Assembly: GCA_044448905.1 (NCBI GenBank)
Contig: JBIOHJ010000086.1
Coordinates: 1 to 14,241, forward strand
From: JBIOHJ01 sp044448905
GTDB taxonomy: Bacteria; Bacteroidota; Bacteroidia; AKYH767-A; OLB10
Direction: 5' to 3'
DNA length: 14,241 nt
A program made the translations under genes and the position numbers. The notes beneath the pieces are model-generated. The model saw only the letters and a program-made list of their open reading frames with translations, made no database searches and had not been told where the DNA came from. Of the stretch, positions 7,283-14,241 are shown one piece after another. Position 1 is the stretch's first letter, and each line of letters starts with the position of its first letter.

Positions 7283-8134
7283 TTATTGAACAATTAATTT
7301 TCCTGTACCGATAATTTTACTTTCGCTCACTACCTGATAAAAATAAACTCCGGGAGAGAGATTTTCCCTGCTGATAATAGTTTCCCTGTTTTTGATTTTA
7401 TATGTTGAAACCATTTTCCCCATCGCATCATAAATTTTATATTCGGCATTTTCTGAAACATATTTACTGTTTAACTCGAGTGTAGTTAAATTGGTAAAGG
7501 GGTTGGGATAAATATTTACCATAAAATTATTGTGGCTCCATTCAGAAATACTTGTTATTGGCATAATAATATTTACCTGCTTTATATCAATAAAACCATA
7601 CGTAACATCACCTGCAGGATCTGTAATAATATTAGGAATGATGGCTGATGCACAGGTATCGGTTTCTAAGCCAGGGTAGTATAAAGTCCATGCCATGTAA
7701 TGATTACCGGCAGATACATTTGATAATTCCGCAAATGAGACATCACCGCGCATCACAAGTGATGAATCGGTGAAATCAATAAATGCCCTGATAGCGTGTC
7801 CATAAGAAGCACCGGTTGAGTCTAATATCCATGTATTTTTTTGTGTTGAACTACTTGTAATTGTACCTGTTACTGGTAAGCCTCCAGGTGGTTTGTAATG
7901 TTGTACAGCTAATGCAACATCATATCCTGAAAGGTTCCCGGTTGCTATATTATTATCCGAGTCAATACTCACAGTCCAGGAATATTCCAAGTAATTGGCT
8001 GGTGTAGATGCCTGGTTGAAGGTAAGAATATCATTTATGCTTTTTAATTTCATCCGTACTTCTAAGGAATCTGCCGCTTTCGATTTACCTGAGAATAACG
8101 CGAATGACATAATAATAAGTAGTTGTTTTTTCAT
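7283..8134 (-). CDS. T9SS-secreted protein of unknown function
   Basis: The 283-residue product has a signal peptide (MKKQLLIIMSFALFSGKSKA). A globular beta-rich region spans about residues 22-195, with YSWTVSIDSDNNIATG, a YDVALAVQHY strand and a GNHYMAWTLYYPG strand. A T9SS sorting domain occupies residues 206-283 (VNIYPNPF to GTGKLIVQ). The W-x-V-x-I-D-x-D-N segment recalls carbohydrate-binding or DOMON-like jelly rolls, but this is only a resemblance and no family is claimed. It is the first gene of a three-gene operon of T9SS cargo, and the promoter candidate at 8161-8199 would drive all three. Confidence 0.8.
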   Translation of the reverse strand: MKKQLLIIMSFALFSGKSKAADSLEVRMKLKSINDILTFNQASTPANYLEYSWTVSIDSDNNIATGNLSGYDVALAVQHYKPPGGLPVTGTITSSSTQKNTWILDSTGASYGHAIRAFIDFTDSSLVMRGDVSFAELSNVSAGNHYMAWTLYYPGLETDTCASAIIPNIITDPAGDVTYGFIDIKQVNIIMPITSISEWSHNNFMVNIYPNPFTNLTTLELNSKYVSENAEYKIYDAMGKMVSTYKIKNRETIISRENLSPGVYFYQVVSESKIIGTGKLIVQ

Positions 8135-8160
8135 TTTAATTTGCTTTTAAATTTCGTTGA

Positions 8161-8199
8161 CAAAAGTACCCGCTCTTGCTGGTGTAACCTAATTGATTT
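8161..8199 (-). promoter_or_regulatory. Promoter of the T9SS cargo operon
   Basis: On the minus strand it reads AAATCAATTAGG, 16 nt, GGGTACTTTTG. TACTTTTG is a perfect TAnnTTTG -7 box and TTAG sits 20 nt upstream. The box ends 26 nt before the ATG at 8134, leaving a short leader. The conserved blocks and spacer length are the same as at 3847-3885, while the 16 spacer bases differ. Conservation therefore tracks likely functional positions. Confidence 0.65.
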
Positions 8200-8368
8200 A
8201 TACTAAAACAGAATAAATGATTTGCATTTTTCACCAAAACTATTTTTACTTATTAAGAACTCAAAGCTCAACTGATTTTCTGGCGGAGATGATTTATTAT
8301 CTGGTTGGAACAAAAAAAAGTCACCCAATATTAAATGGTGTCTCAAAAATGGTAATCCTTAAAATGAA

Positions 8369-8393
8369 AAAAGCAAAAAAAAATCCTGCTTTT
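8369..8393 (-). terminator. Weak candidate terminator after the LytTR regulator gene
   Basis: AAAAGCA (8369-8375) and TGCTTTT (8387-8393) form a 7-bp stem with an 11-nt loop. On the minus strand the second arm is TGCTTTT followed by T-rich sequence, directly after the stop codon at 8404. The stem is AT-rich, so the call is weak. The rest of 8200-8403 holds no gene I can support. Confidence 0.25.
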
Positions 8394-8403
8394 AAAATTT
8401 AAA

Positions 8404-9153
8404 CTATATCTCCGCAAGCCGTTTTAAAAACTCATCTTTTTTTCTGCGCGAAACATCCACGTGCGAGCCATCGCTCAATGTAACGGTACCGCCTTCACCA
8501 CGGGTATAGTTTTTTACATGATGCAGATTGATTAGATGTGAGCCATGCACGCGGGAAAAATCAAATTCATCCAAAAGCTCTTCATATTCCTTGAGCGTTT
8601 TCGACACCATTATTTTTTGTTTACTGACAAGAAAAAAATTGGTGTAATTCACATCGGCTTCGCAACGGATAATTTCTTTAAGCGGGATAATACTGAGTCC
8701 ATTTAGCGTTGGCAGCGCAATTTTTTTTGAATCTTTCTGAACATGTTTCAGATTATGAAACAACGCTTCAAACTGGTGGGTGGTTTGATGCTTATTATGC
8801 TTGTCAAAATAACGGTTCATAGCTTCCATCAAATCGGATATGCTGAAAGGCTTGAGCAAAAAATCCAGTGCAGCAAATTTTATTGCTTGTATGGCGTACT
8901 TCTCATACGCGGTTGTAAAGATGATTTCAAAATCAATTTTTTCAATTTGCTGCAGCATTTCAAAAGCCGTATGCTGCTCCAGCTCAATATCGCTGAAAAC
9001 CAAATCGGGTTTATGTTCTTTAATGGCAGTAATACCTTCGTTAATATTCCCACATGCAGCTAACACATGTACATTCCTGAATTGCTGAGTAAGCATATCT
9101 TTCAGCGCTTCGCGGCTGCGTTCCTCATCTTCAATGATGATGGCTTTAATCAT
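8404..9153 (-). CDS. LytTR-family response regulator
   Basis: The 249-residue protein has an N-terminal receiver domain (1-120) with acidic residues E8-D9-E10, phospho-acceptor D55 in LVFSDIEL, a TTAYEKYA switch segment (80-87) and the conserved K101 in LLKPF. A C-terminal LytTR DNA-binding domain follows (about 145-245), recognisable by IIRCEADVNYT, KTLKEYEELL, FSRVHGSHLINLHHV and the VSRRKKDEFL end. Phosphorylation by the partner kinase should alter DNA binding. It starts 27 nt after the stop of the TPR histidine kinase on the same strand, which marks the two as a cognate pair. Targets are unknown; the nearby T9SS operon is a candidate only by proximity. Confidence 0.93.
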   Translation of the reverse strand: MIKAIIIEDEERSREALKDMLTQQFRNVHVLAACGNINEGITAIKEHKPDLVFSDIELEQHTAFEMLQQIEKIDFEIIFTTAYEKYAIQAIKFAALDFLLKPFSISDLMEAMNRYFDKHNKHQTTHQFEALFHNLKHVQKDSKKIALPTLNGLSIIPLKEIIRCEADVNYTNFFLVSKQKIMVSKTLKEYEELLDEFDFSRVHGSHLINLHHVKNYTRGEGGTVTLSDGSHVDVSRRKKDEFLKRLAEI

Positions 9154-9180
9154 GAAGTAAAAGTAAAAAAAAGACTGTGA

Positions 9181-11238
9181 TTAAAAAGCGAGTTCCAGCG
9201 GCAGGTTTAATTCTACTCTCAACCCGGCAGGATTATTTTCAGCATCTTTCAAATCAAAAATGTTCAGCGCTGCTTTGGCTTTTTTCAGTTGGTTAAGTAT
9301 GCTTATGCGTTCATGCGTGATATTCATAGCAAGCGATTTTGATTTTTCTTTCTCCGTGCTGCTTATGCTCATGGCTTCTTCCCTGCCTATGCCATTGTCT
9401 TCCACCGAACAATGAATCATGTCGTTTTCTTTTTTGATTTTTATTTGAATCATTCCATTGTCTTTATTACTGATGCCATGGATGATGGAATTCTCCACAA
9501 ACGGTTGAAGCATGAGCGGTGGAACGAGCGTATTTTCTTTATCAATGTTCTCATCCACCTCAATTTTATATTGAAATTTATTTTGAAATCGAAGCGATTC
9601 TAATTGCATATATAATTCCAGCGCAGATAAATCTTTTTCCAGCGATACCTCTCGTTCGCGCGAATTTTCCAGTACTGCACGCATCAGTTTCGAAAATTTG
9701 GAAAGGAATTCTGAAGCATTTCCTTTATCATTATCCATCATAAATTTATTAATGGAATGAAGCGAGTTAAAAATAAAATGCGGGTTCATTTGCGAGCGCA
9801 ATGCTTTCATTTCAACATCAGAGATTTGTTTTTCAAAAGATGCTTTATTTTTTCGGTTGAATGAATGCACCAAGAGGAAAGAAAAAATACCCGCAAGACC
9901 TACACCTCCAAATGTTGAATTACGAATAAGTTTTTGTTTAGCAATTTCTGCTTTTGTTAGAACGTCTTTTTTTTCCTGTACTGCTTTTTGTTCAGTTTGC
10001 TTTTTATCAAATTCGTATTGCATCTGTGTTTGCACTGTTTTTTTTGTGCTCTCTTCATTTACAAGACTATCCCGGTAAAGGACATACAGTTTCTCATGAA
10101 TAAAAGCATCTTTCCAATTGCCTGTGGCGCTATCCAGCACTGTCAGTCCACTGTAACTATTCTTTATTATATCTATAAGTCCTAATTTTTTCGAAAGCAA
10201 AAGAGCGTTGTTTAAATATTTTTTTGCATCTGTATATTTTTTGAGCCTGGTATTTATTATTCCAATATTACAATTACAAGAAGCTATTCCGCTTTTATGC
10301 CCGATTTCTTCAAAAATTTTTAATGCGGCAAAATAATTCCTTGATGCTTCATGATAATTGTGTTGTTCTGTATAAATATCACCGATGTTATTTAAGGTAT
10401 ATGCCACTCCATATTGTTCACCAATTTCTTCCGATATTTTTAGTGAAGAAAAAAAATTTCTCAATGCCTCGGCATAATTGCGTTGATTATAGTAAATAAT
10501 TCCGATGTTACCATATGAATAAGCAATCCCCCTTTTATCACCGATCTTTTCTTTTATTTTCAAAGAGGCAAGATGATTTTTTAGCGCTTGAGCGTAATCG
10601 CCTTGCAAACCATAGACTTCTCCAATGTTATTGTAAGAAACAGAGATTCCTTGTTGATTTCCATCTTCTTCTCTTATCTTCAACGAAGTAAAATAATTTT
10701 TTAATGCTTCCGGATAATTACCTTGATTCATGTAAACAATTCCAATGTTATTGTAAGCCACATCAATTCCATTTTTGTCTCCGATTTCTTCTCTTATTTT
10801 CAAGGCAGCAAAATATTTTTTCAATGCTTCAGAGTAATTACCCTGCAAACGATAAGCTTCTCCAATGTTAGTGAAACAATTAGCAATCCATTTATTGTCC
10901 TCAATTTCCTTAAATACTTTCAAAGCGGCAGAATAATTTTTTAATGCTTCCGGATAATTACCTTGATTCATGTAAATAATTCCAATGATATTGTATGATC
11001 TTCCCTCTCCTTTCCCGAATTTAATTTTCTGAGAAAGTGAGGCAGCATTAAAAGCATATTGATTTGAAGTATCGTAATCGCCTGTGGCAAGTAATTCCCT
11101 GCTTAAATTAATTAGTGTGTTAACTTTGTTGGAGTCTTCGGTTTGTGTGGTTAGCATTTTTTGAAGTGAATCCAATTTAACGGTTTGTGCAAAAGAAAAT
11201 TGAACAAGCAAACAGAAGATAATCAGAATTTTTTTCAT
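9181..11238 (-). CDS. TPR-repeat sensor histidine kinase (LytS/His_kinase type)
   Basis: The start is placed at the ATG at 11238, which opens a signal peptide (MKKILIIFCLLVQFSFAQ) and lies downstream of a -7 box. The longer frame needs a TTG at 11310 and would swallow that box. The 685-residue protein has seven 40-residue TPR units (about residues 80-359), a coiled-coil-like charged stretch, one transmembrane helix (about 440-460), and a cytoplasmic kinase core. The core shows MNPHFIFNSLHSIN with the phospho-accepting His487, PFVENSIIHG (579-588, ATP-binding N box) and EDNGIG (613-618, G box). The TPRs probably sit in the periplasm and sense a peptide or protein ligand. The kinase pairs with the LytTR regulator 27 nt downstream. 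Confidence 0.93.
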   Translation of the reverse strand: MKKILIIFCLLVQFSFAQTVKLDSLQKMLTTQTEDSNKVNTLINLSRELLATGDYDTSNQYAFNAASLSQKIKFGKGEGRSYNIIGIIYMNQGNYPEALKNYSAALKVFKEIEDNKWIANCFTNIGEAYRLQGNYSEALKKYFAALKIREEIGDKNGIDVAYNNIGIVYMNQGNYPEALKNYFTSLKIREEDGNQQGISVSYNNIGEVYGLQGDYAQALKNHLASLKIKEKIGDKRGIAYSYGNIGIIYYNQRNYAEALRNFFSSLKISEEIGEQYGVAYTLNNIGDIYTEQHNYHEASRNYFAALKIFEEIGHKSGIASCNCNIGIINTRLKKYTDAKKYLNNALLLSKKLGLIDIIKNSYSGLTVLDSATGNWKDAFIHEKLYVLYRDSLVNEESTKKTVQTQMQYEFDKKQTEQKAVQEKKDVLTKAEIAKQKLIRNSTFGGVGLAGIFSFLLVHSFNRKNKASFEKQISDVEMKALRSQMNPHFIFNSLHSINKFMMDNDKGNASEFLSKFSKLMRAVLENSREREVSLEKDLSALELYMQLESLRFQNKFQYKIEVDENIDKENTLVPPLMLQPFVENSIIHGISNKDNGMIQIKIKKENDMIHCSVEDNGIGREEAMSISSTEKEKSKSLAMNITHERISILNQLKKAKAALNIFDLKDAENNPAGLRVELNLPLELAF
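10162..11001 (-). repeat. Seven 120-bp TPR-coding repeats with 240-bp higher order
   Basis: Units begin at a xNIG motif every 40 codons. Odd units read GI(I/V)YxNQ and even units GE(A/V)YxLQ or GDIYTEQ. Units 1 and 3 share 44 identical bases (10932-10975 and 10692-10735), far more than adjacent units share, which points to duplication or conversion of two-unit blocks. Confidence 0.8.
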
Positions 11239-11265
11239 GACATTGTGTTTTAAACTTTTCATTAA

Positions 11266-11293
11266 CAAATATAAACTAAAGGCTTGATTCAAA
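11266..11293 (-). promoter_or_regulatory. Candidate promoter of the kinase/regulator operon
   Basis: On the minus strand TTTG (11293-11290), 16 nt, TATATTTG (11273-11266). The -7 box matches TAnnTTTG; the spacing to TTTG is shorter than usual for Bacteroidota. The box lies 27 nt upstream of the ATG at 11238. Confidence 0.4.
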
Positions 11294-11315
11294 TGGTAGC
11301 AACAACTCAACTTGG

Positions 11316-11372
11316 AAAAGGTACCTTTTTCATATCCTTTGCATATTTTGCAAAAAAGAAGTACGTTCGTAC
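11316..11372. promoter_or_regulatory. Cluster of three dyads in the divergent control region (candidate operators)
   Basis: Three dyad sequences lie within 57 bp: AAAAGGTACCTTTT (11316-11329, perfect palindrome), TTTGCATATTTTGCAAA (11338-11354, 6-bp arms) and GTACGTTCGTAC (11361-11372, 5-bp arms, 2-nt centre). They sit between the kinase promoter and the start of the HTH gene at 11403. Binding by the HTH protein itself is a reasonable but untested guess. Confidence 0.45.
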
Positions 11373-11402
11373 GCAGTTTTTACTAAACAAAAACTTAAAC
11401 CG

Positions 11403-12398
11403 ATGGAATCCCTCGAACTTCAAAAACAATTCTTTGATTATATAAAAGAAAAACTTCCGCCTCATCTTTCTTTGGTTGACGAAGTGGCAGAAGTATTGGG
11501 CATAAGCAACGACAGTGCGTACAGGCGCATACGTGGTGAGAAACCAATTGCTTTTGAAGAAATAAGAACGCTGTGTAAACGCTTCCGTGTTTCTCTCGAT
11601 CATATGATTAATATTACTACCGACAGTACCGTTTTTTCAGGCAGCTGGGTGGAAAAAGATGGTTTCAATTTTGATAATCATTTAAATGATATGCTTTTTC
11701 AGCTGGAACAAATCAACAAAGCAAAAGTGAAAGAGTTTTATTATGAAGCTAAAGATATCCCGCCATTTCATCACTTCCAGTTTCCTGATTTAGCCGCGTT
11801 CAAATATTTTTTCTGGATGCGTACTATTCTTGGTTATGATCGTTATCAGAAATGCGATTTCGAATCACATGATCTCACTCAGGCATTAATGGATGTCGGA
11901 AAAAAAATTATCAAAACGTACACGCAGATTCCTTCCACCGAAATATGGAGCATCGAAACCTTAAACAGCACCCTAAGGCAAATAGAATATTATCGCGAAA
12001 CCGGAGTATTTAAAAAGAAGGAATCTATTGCTACACTTTATGATGAGGTGGAAAAACTCATAAAACATATACAGGCGCAGGCCGAATGCGGTGAAAAATT
12101 TTTAATTGGCGAACAGCCATCTGGAAGCACCGGTAACTTCAAACTATTCTTCAACGAAGTTATACTTGGTCATAACACAGTGCTCGCTGTTACAGATGAT
12201 GTAAAAACAGTTTTTATAAACCATGCAATTATAAATTATATAATAACCCGTAATGCGAATTTTTGCAACCAAACACATCAATCGCTAAATAATATTATTC
12301 AAAAATCATCATTGATTAGTTCGGTAAGTGAAAAGGAAAGGAATAAATTTTTTAACGCATTATATAAAAAGATTGAAGCCCGGAGAAATAATTTATAG
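11403..12398 (+). CDS. Helix-turn-helix transcriptional regulator with long C-terminal domain
   Basis: The 331-residue protein has a Cro/C1-like HTH at about residues 23-69 (VDEVAEVLGISNDSAYRRIRGEK, then IRTLCKRFRVSLDHM). A long mostly helical C-terminal region of unknown family follows, containing FHHFQFPDLAAFKYFFWMR and a late VTDDVKTVFINHAIINYI segment. Such proteins in Bacteroidota are annotated only as HTH-domain proteins; the large domain probably senses a ligand or dimerises. It is transcribed away from the TPR kinase and shares the dyad-rich control region at 11239-11402. It ends 20 nt from the end of the convergent PhoH gene, with no hairpin between them. Confidence 0.85.
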   Translation: MESLELQKQFFDYIKEKLPPHLSLVDEVAEVLGISNDSAYRRIRGEKPIAFEEIRTLCKRFRVSLDHMINITTDSTVFSGSWVEKDGFNFDNHLNDMLFQLEQINKAKVKEFYYEAKDIPPFHHFQFPDLAAFKYFFWMRTILGYDRYQKCDFESHDLTQALMDVGKKIIKTYTQIPSTEIWSIETLNSTLRQIEYYRETGVFKKKESIATLYDEVEKLIKHIQAQAECGEKFLIGEQPSGSTGNFKLFFNEVILGHNTVLAVTDDVKTVFINHAIINYIITRNANFCNQTHQSLNNIIQKSSLISSVSEKERNKFFNALYKKIEARRNNL

Positions 12399-12418
12399 AG
12401 TGCGTTAACCCTATCTTG

Positions 12419-13768
12419 CTACAATAATTGCCCTGCAATGTTTGCCAGTTCGCTTCGCTCTCCTTTTTCAAGAGTAATGTGGGCATAAAGCGGGTTGTCT
12501 TTTATCTTATGGATTAGCGTAGAAAGTCCGTTGCTGTGCGAATCGAGATAAGGAGTATCAATCTGGAAAATATCACCGGTAAAAATAATCTTAGTGTTTT
12601 CGCCCGCACGGGTTATGATGGTTTTTACCTCATGTGGTGTCAGGTTTTGCGCTTCATCAATGATGAAACAGATATTGGATAAACTGCGTCCGCGAATGTA
12701 TGCAAGCGGAGTAATGTGCAGCTTTTCGTTTTCAACCATCTCGGTAATTTTCTGATACTCTTTATCCGACTCCTTATACTGGCTCTGGATAAATTTCAGG
12801 TTGTCCCACAATGGTTCCATGTAAGGGTTTATTTTTGATTTAATATCGCCCGGCAGGTACCCGATATCTTTATTGCTGAGCGGTACAATCGGACGGGCAA
12901 GATAAATCTGCCGGTATTTGCTTTTCTGATGAATAGCCGATGCCAAAGCAATTAAAGTTTTTCCTGTACCCGCCACTCCCTGCACCGAAACCAGCCTTAC
13001 ATTGGTATTAAAAATGGCATGCATGGCAAAAGTTTGTTCGGCATTGCGTGGGCGAACGCCATATGCGTTTTCTTTAAGCACACGTTCAATAGATTCGGTA
13101 ACAGGGTTAAAATATGCAAGCGCTGATGCCGACTCGGCTTTGCTTTTTAAAATAAAATAATGATTGGCATGTGGTTTTTTCTTCAACAGTTCTTTGTAGT
13201 TACACCCACCATCATGATATATGCTCTCGATAATTTTTTTATGAACATTTTCGATTACCGACTTGCCGGTGTAAAGCCCCTCTAAATCCTTAACCTTGCC
13301 GGTTTGATAATCTTCGGATGATATGTTTAAAGATTTTGCTTTAAGCCGAAGGTTGATGTCTTTTGAAACCAAAACAATTTTCCGCTCGGGGAGTTCTTCT
13401 TTTAATCCCAATGCTGCATTGATAATGTTATGGTCGGCTTTTTTTTCGTTAAACACACGGTTGGCATCTACACCATTACCGCGTTCATTCATCAAGACCC
13501 TGAATTTTCCTTTTGTTGGTCCGTTGAGCGGAATCCAATCCTGCAATGAAAAGTCGCCCGAAAGTTTATCAATGCTCCGTATAAACTCGCGTGCTTCAAA
13601 GTTTATGACATCGTTTCCTTTTTTAAAACGGTCAATTTCTTCGAGGACTGTAATGGGTATGGCTACATCGTGTTCTTTAAAATTAAAAATTATATTGTGA
13701 TCAAAAAGGATTGCGGAAGTATCTATTACAAATACTTTACGCTCGGATTCTTTTACTTTTTTTCCCAT
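12419..13768 (-). CDS. PIN-PhoH fusion ATPase (PhoH2/YlaK-like)
   Basis: The ATG at 13768 is preferred over a TTG one codon upstream. The 449-residue protein joins an N-terminal PIN nuclease domain (about 10-150) to a PhoH ATPase (about 230-449). The PIN part shows FVIDTSAILFD (D16), EEIDRFK, KADHNIINAAL (D112) and VSKDINLRL (D137), which would coordinate the metal. The PhoH part shows Walker A GVAGTGKT (264-271), ARPIVP, Walker B CFIIDEAQN (D371, E372) and TGD (397-399). Homologues such as mycobacterial PhoH2 unwind and cleave RNA, so a role in RNA turnover under stress is likely. The length and domain order are normal and all expected catalytic residues are present. Transcription is divergent from the FadL-like gene at 14024. 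Confidence 0.93.
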   Translation of the reverse strand: MGKKVKESERKVFVIDTSAILFDHNIIFNFKEHDVAIPITVLEEIDRFKKGNDVINFEAREFIRSIDKLSGDFSLQDWIPLNGPTKGKFRVLMNERGNGVDANRVFNEKKADHNIINAALGLKEELPERKIVLVSKDINLRLKAKSLNISSEDYQTGKVKDLEGLYTGKSVIENVHKKIIESIYHDGGCNYKELLKKKPHANHYFILKSKAESASALAYFNPVTESIERVLKENAYGVRPRNAEQTFAMHAIFNTNVRLVSVQGVAGTGKTLIALASAIHQKSKYRQIYLARPIVPLSNKDIGYLPGDIKSKINPYMEPLWDNLKFIQSQYKESDKEYQKITEMVENEKLHITPLAYIRGRSLSNICFIIDEAQNLTPHEVKTIITRAGENTKIIFTGDIFQIDTPYLDSHSNGLSTLIHKIKDNPLYAHITLEKGERSELANIAGQLL

Positions 13769-13784
13769 CAAAGAACATTTAATT

Positions 13785-13837
13785 ATTCAACTTGAATTAA
13801 TCCCGGCATCAAGTGCCTTGCTATAATGACAAATATA
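13785..13837 (-). promoter_or_regulatory. Candidate promoter and dyad upstream of the PIN-PhoH gene
   Basis: TATATTTG (13837-13830, minus strand) fits the Bacteroidota -7 box. The nearest TTG upstream (in GGTTGACC) is 24 nt away, slightly too far. Between the box and the gene is the dyad ATTCAA-C-TTGAAT (13785-13797), in the probable 5' leader. The rest of the 13772-14023 spacer shows nothing else I can support. Confidence 0.35.
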
Positions 13838-14023
13838 GTTGCCTGTTAAAAGTAGTATGGTCAACCCATTTAAATTAAATTGACAACCTGATGTTAATAA
13901 ACCCGCCATCTTTAAGCTTTTAACTCAGTCTGCTGTTCCGGACGTATAAATTAATTGAAACCTTTTCTGTTAATTTCAGTATCATCTTTTTGAAAATCTT
14001 ACATCAACTAAAAAAACACTACC

Positions 14024-14241
14024 ATGAAAAAGAATTTCATTTATGCGATAGTCCTGTTATTCCTACTGGCTAACGCACAACTTGCTACAGCGCAAATTGA
14101 TAATTTAACAAACCTGAGTCCGGAATGGATACGAAGCGCAACACGCAATGCCGCATTGGATGGAACGGATATTATGGCTTATAACCCGGGAGGAATGTCG
14201 CGTTTAAAAAGCGGCTTTCATTTCAGCATAGGCAATACTTC
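14024..14241 (+). CDS. FadL/OmpP1-like outer-membrane transport protein (5' part, runs off window)
   Basis: An ATG at 14024 opens a signal peptide (MKKNFIYAIVLLFLLANAQLATAQ), followed by SATRNAALDGTDIMAYNPGG, M, then a GFHFSIGNT strand. The pattern of early conserved Ala/Gly residues, then YNPGG (usually YNPAG) and a first strand with G-x-x-x-S-x-G is typical of the FadL/OmpP1/TodX family, which moves hydrophobic molecules across the outer membrane. Only 72 codons are visible, so the barrel and substrate cannot be judged. The start is supported by the signal peptide and by upstream A-rich sequence typical of this phylum. It is divergent from the PhoH gene. Confidence 0.75.
   Translation, partial: MKKNFIYAIVLLFLLANAQLATAQIDNLTNLSPEWIRSATRNAALDGTDIMAYNPGGMSRLKSGFHFSIGNT

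Noticed and set aside
8217..8402. Possible 61-residue ORF on the plus strand
   Set aside because: Low-complexity Lys-rich end, no signal or recognisable domain, and it overlaps the promoter-distal AT-rich spacer and the candidate terminator; best read as chance.
11239..11310. N-terminal extension of the TPR kinase from a TTG start
   Set aside because: It would place residues before an obvious signal peptide and cover the -7 box at 11266-11273.
12399..12418. Terminator between the convergent HTH and PhoH genes
   Set aside because: The 20-nt gap contains no stem-loop or T-run.

Overview
The window is AT-rich chromosomal DNA from a member of the phylum Bacteroidota, probably a Chitinophagales/Sphingobacteriales-like lineage. 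The assignment rests on three secreted proteins with type IX secretion (T9SS) C-terminal sorting domains, Bacteroidota-type promoter cores (TAnnTTTG), a TPR sensor kinase paired with a LytTR regulator, and a PIN-PhoH fusion. No RNA genes, CRISPR array, insertion sequence or integrase gene was seen.

Layout. The 3' end of a PyrR-like phosphoribosyltransferase (+) meets a small two-helix membrane protein (-) tail to tail. Just upstream of that small gene is a decayed T9SS sorting-domain tail. Next comes a minus-strand cluster read 3812 to 1000: a surface lipoprotein/beta-barrel-like protein, a DUF6134-like exported protein and a membrane fatty-acid desaturase. A gene-free stretch with a strong inverted repeat separates it from a second minus-strand operon (8134 to 4185). 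This encodes three T9SS-exported proteins: a small exported protein, a protein of 29-residue YDANNN repeats, and a seven-repeat SBBP-type beta-propeller. Upstream lies a two-component operon (11238 to 8404: TPR histidine kinase, then LytTR response regulator), divergent from an HTH regulator at 11403. A PIN-PhoH gene (-) follows, then the start of a FadL/OmpP1-like outer-membrane protein gene (+) that runs off the window.

How the parts relate. The lipoprotein-desaturase cluster and the T9SS operon are both preceded by the same bipartite sequence, AAATCAATTAGG-N16-GGGTACTTTTG, with the same 16-nt spacer. It contains a good Bacteroidota -7 box, so co-expression of the two envelope/secretion operons is plausible. 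The T9SS genes share near-identical starts and sorting-domain ends around unrelated bodies. The fossil tail at 857-985 belongs to the same family. The control region between the kinase and the HTH gene holds three clustered dyads.

All functions are inferred from motifs and translations read by eye; no database search was possible.
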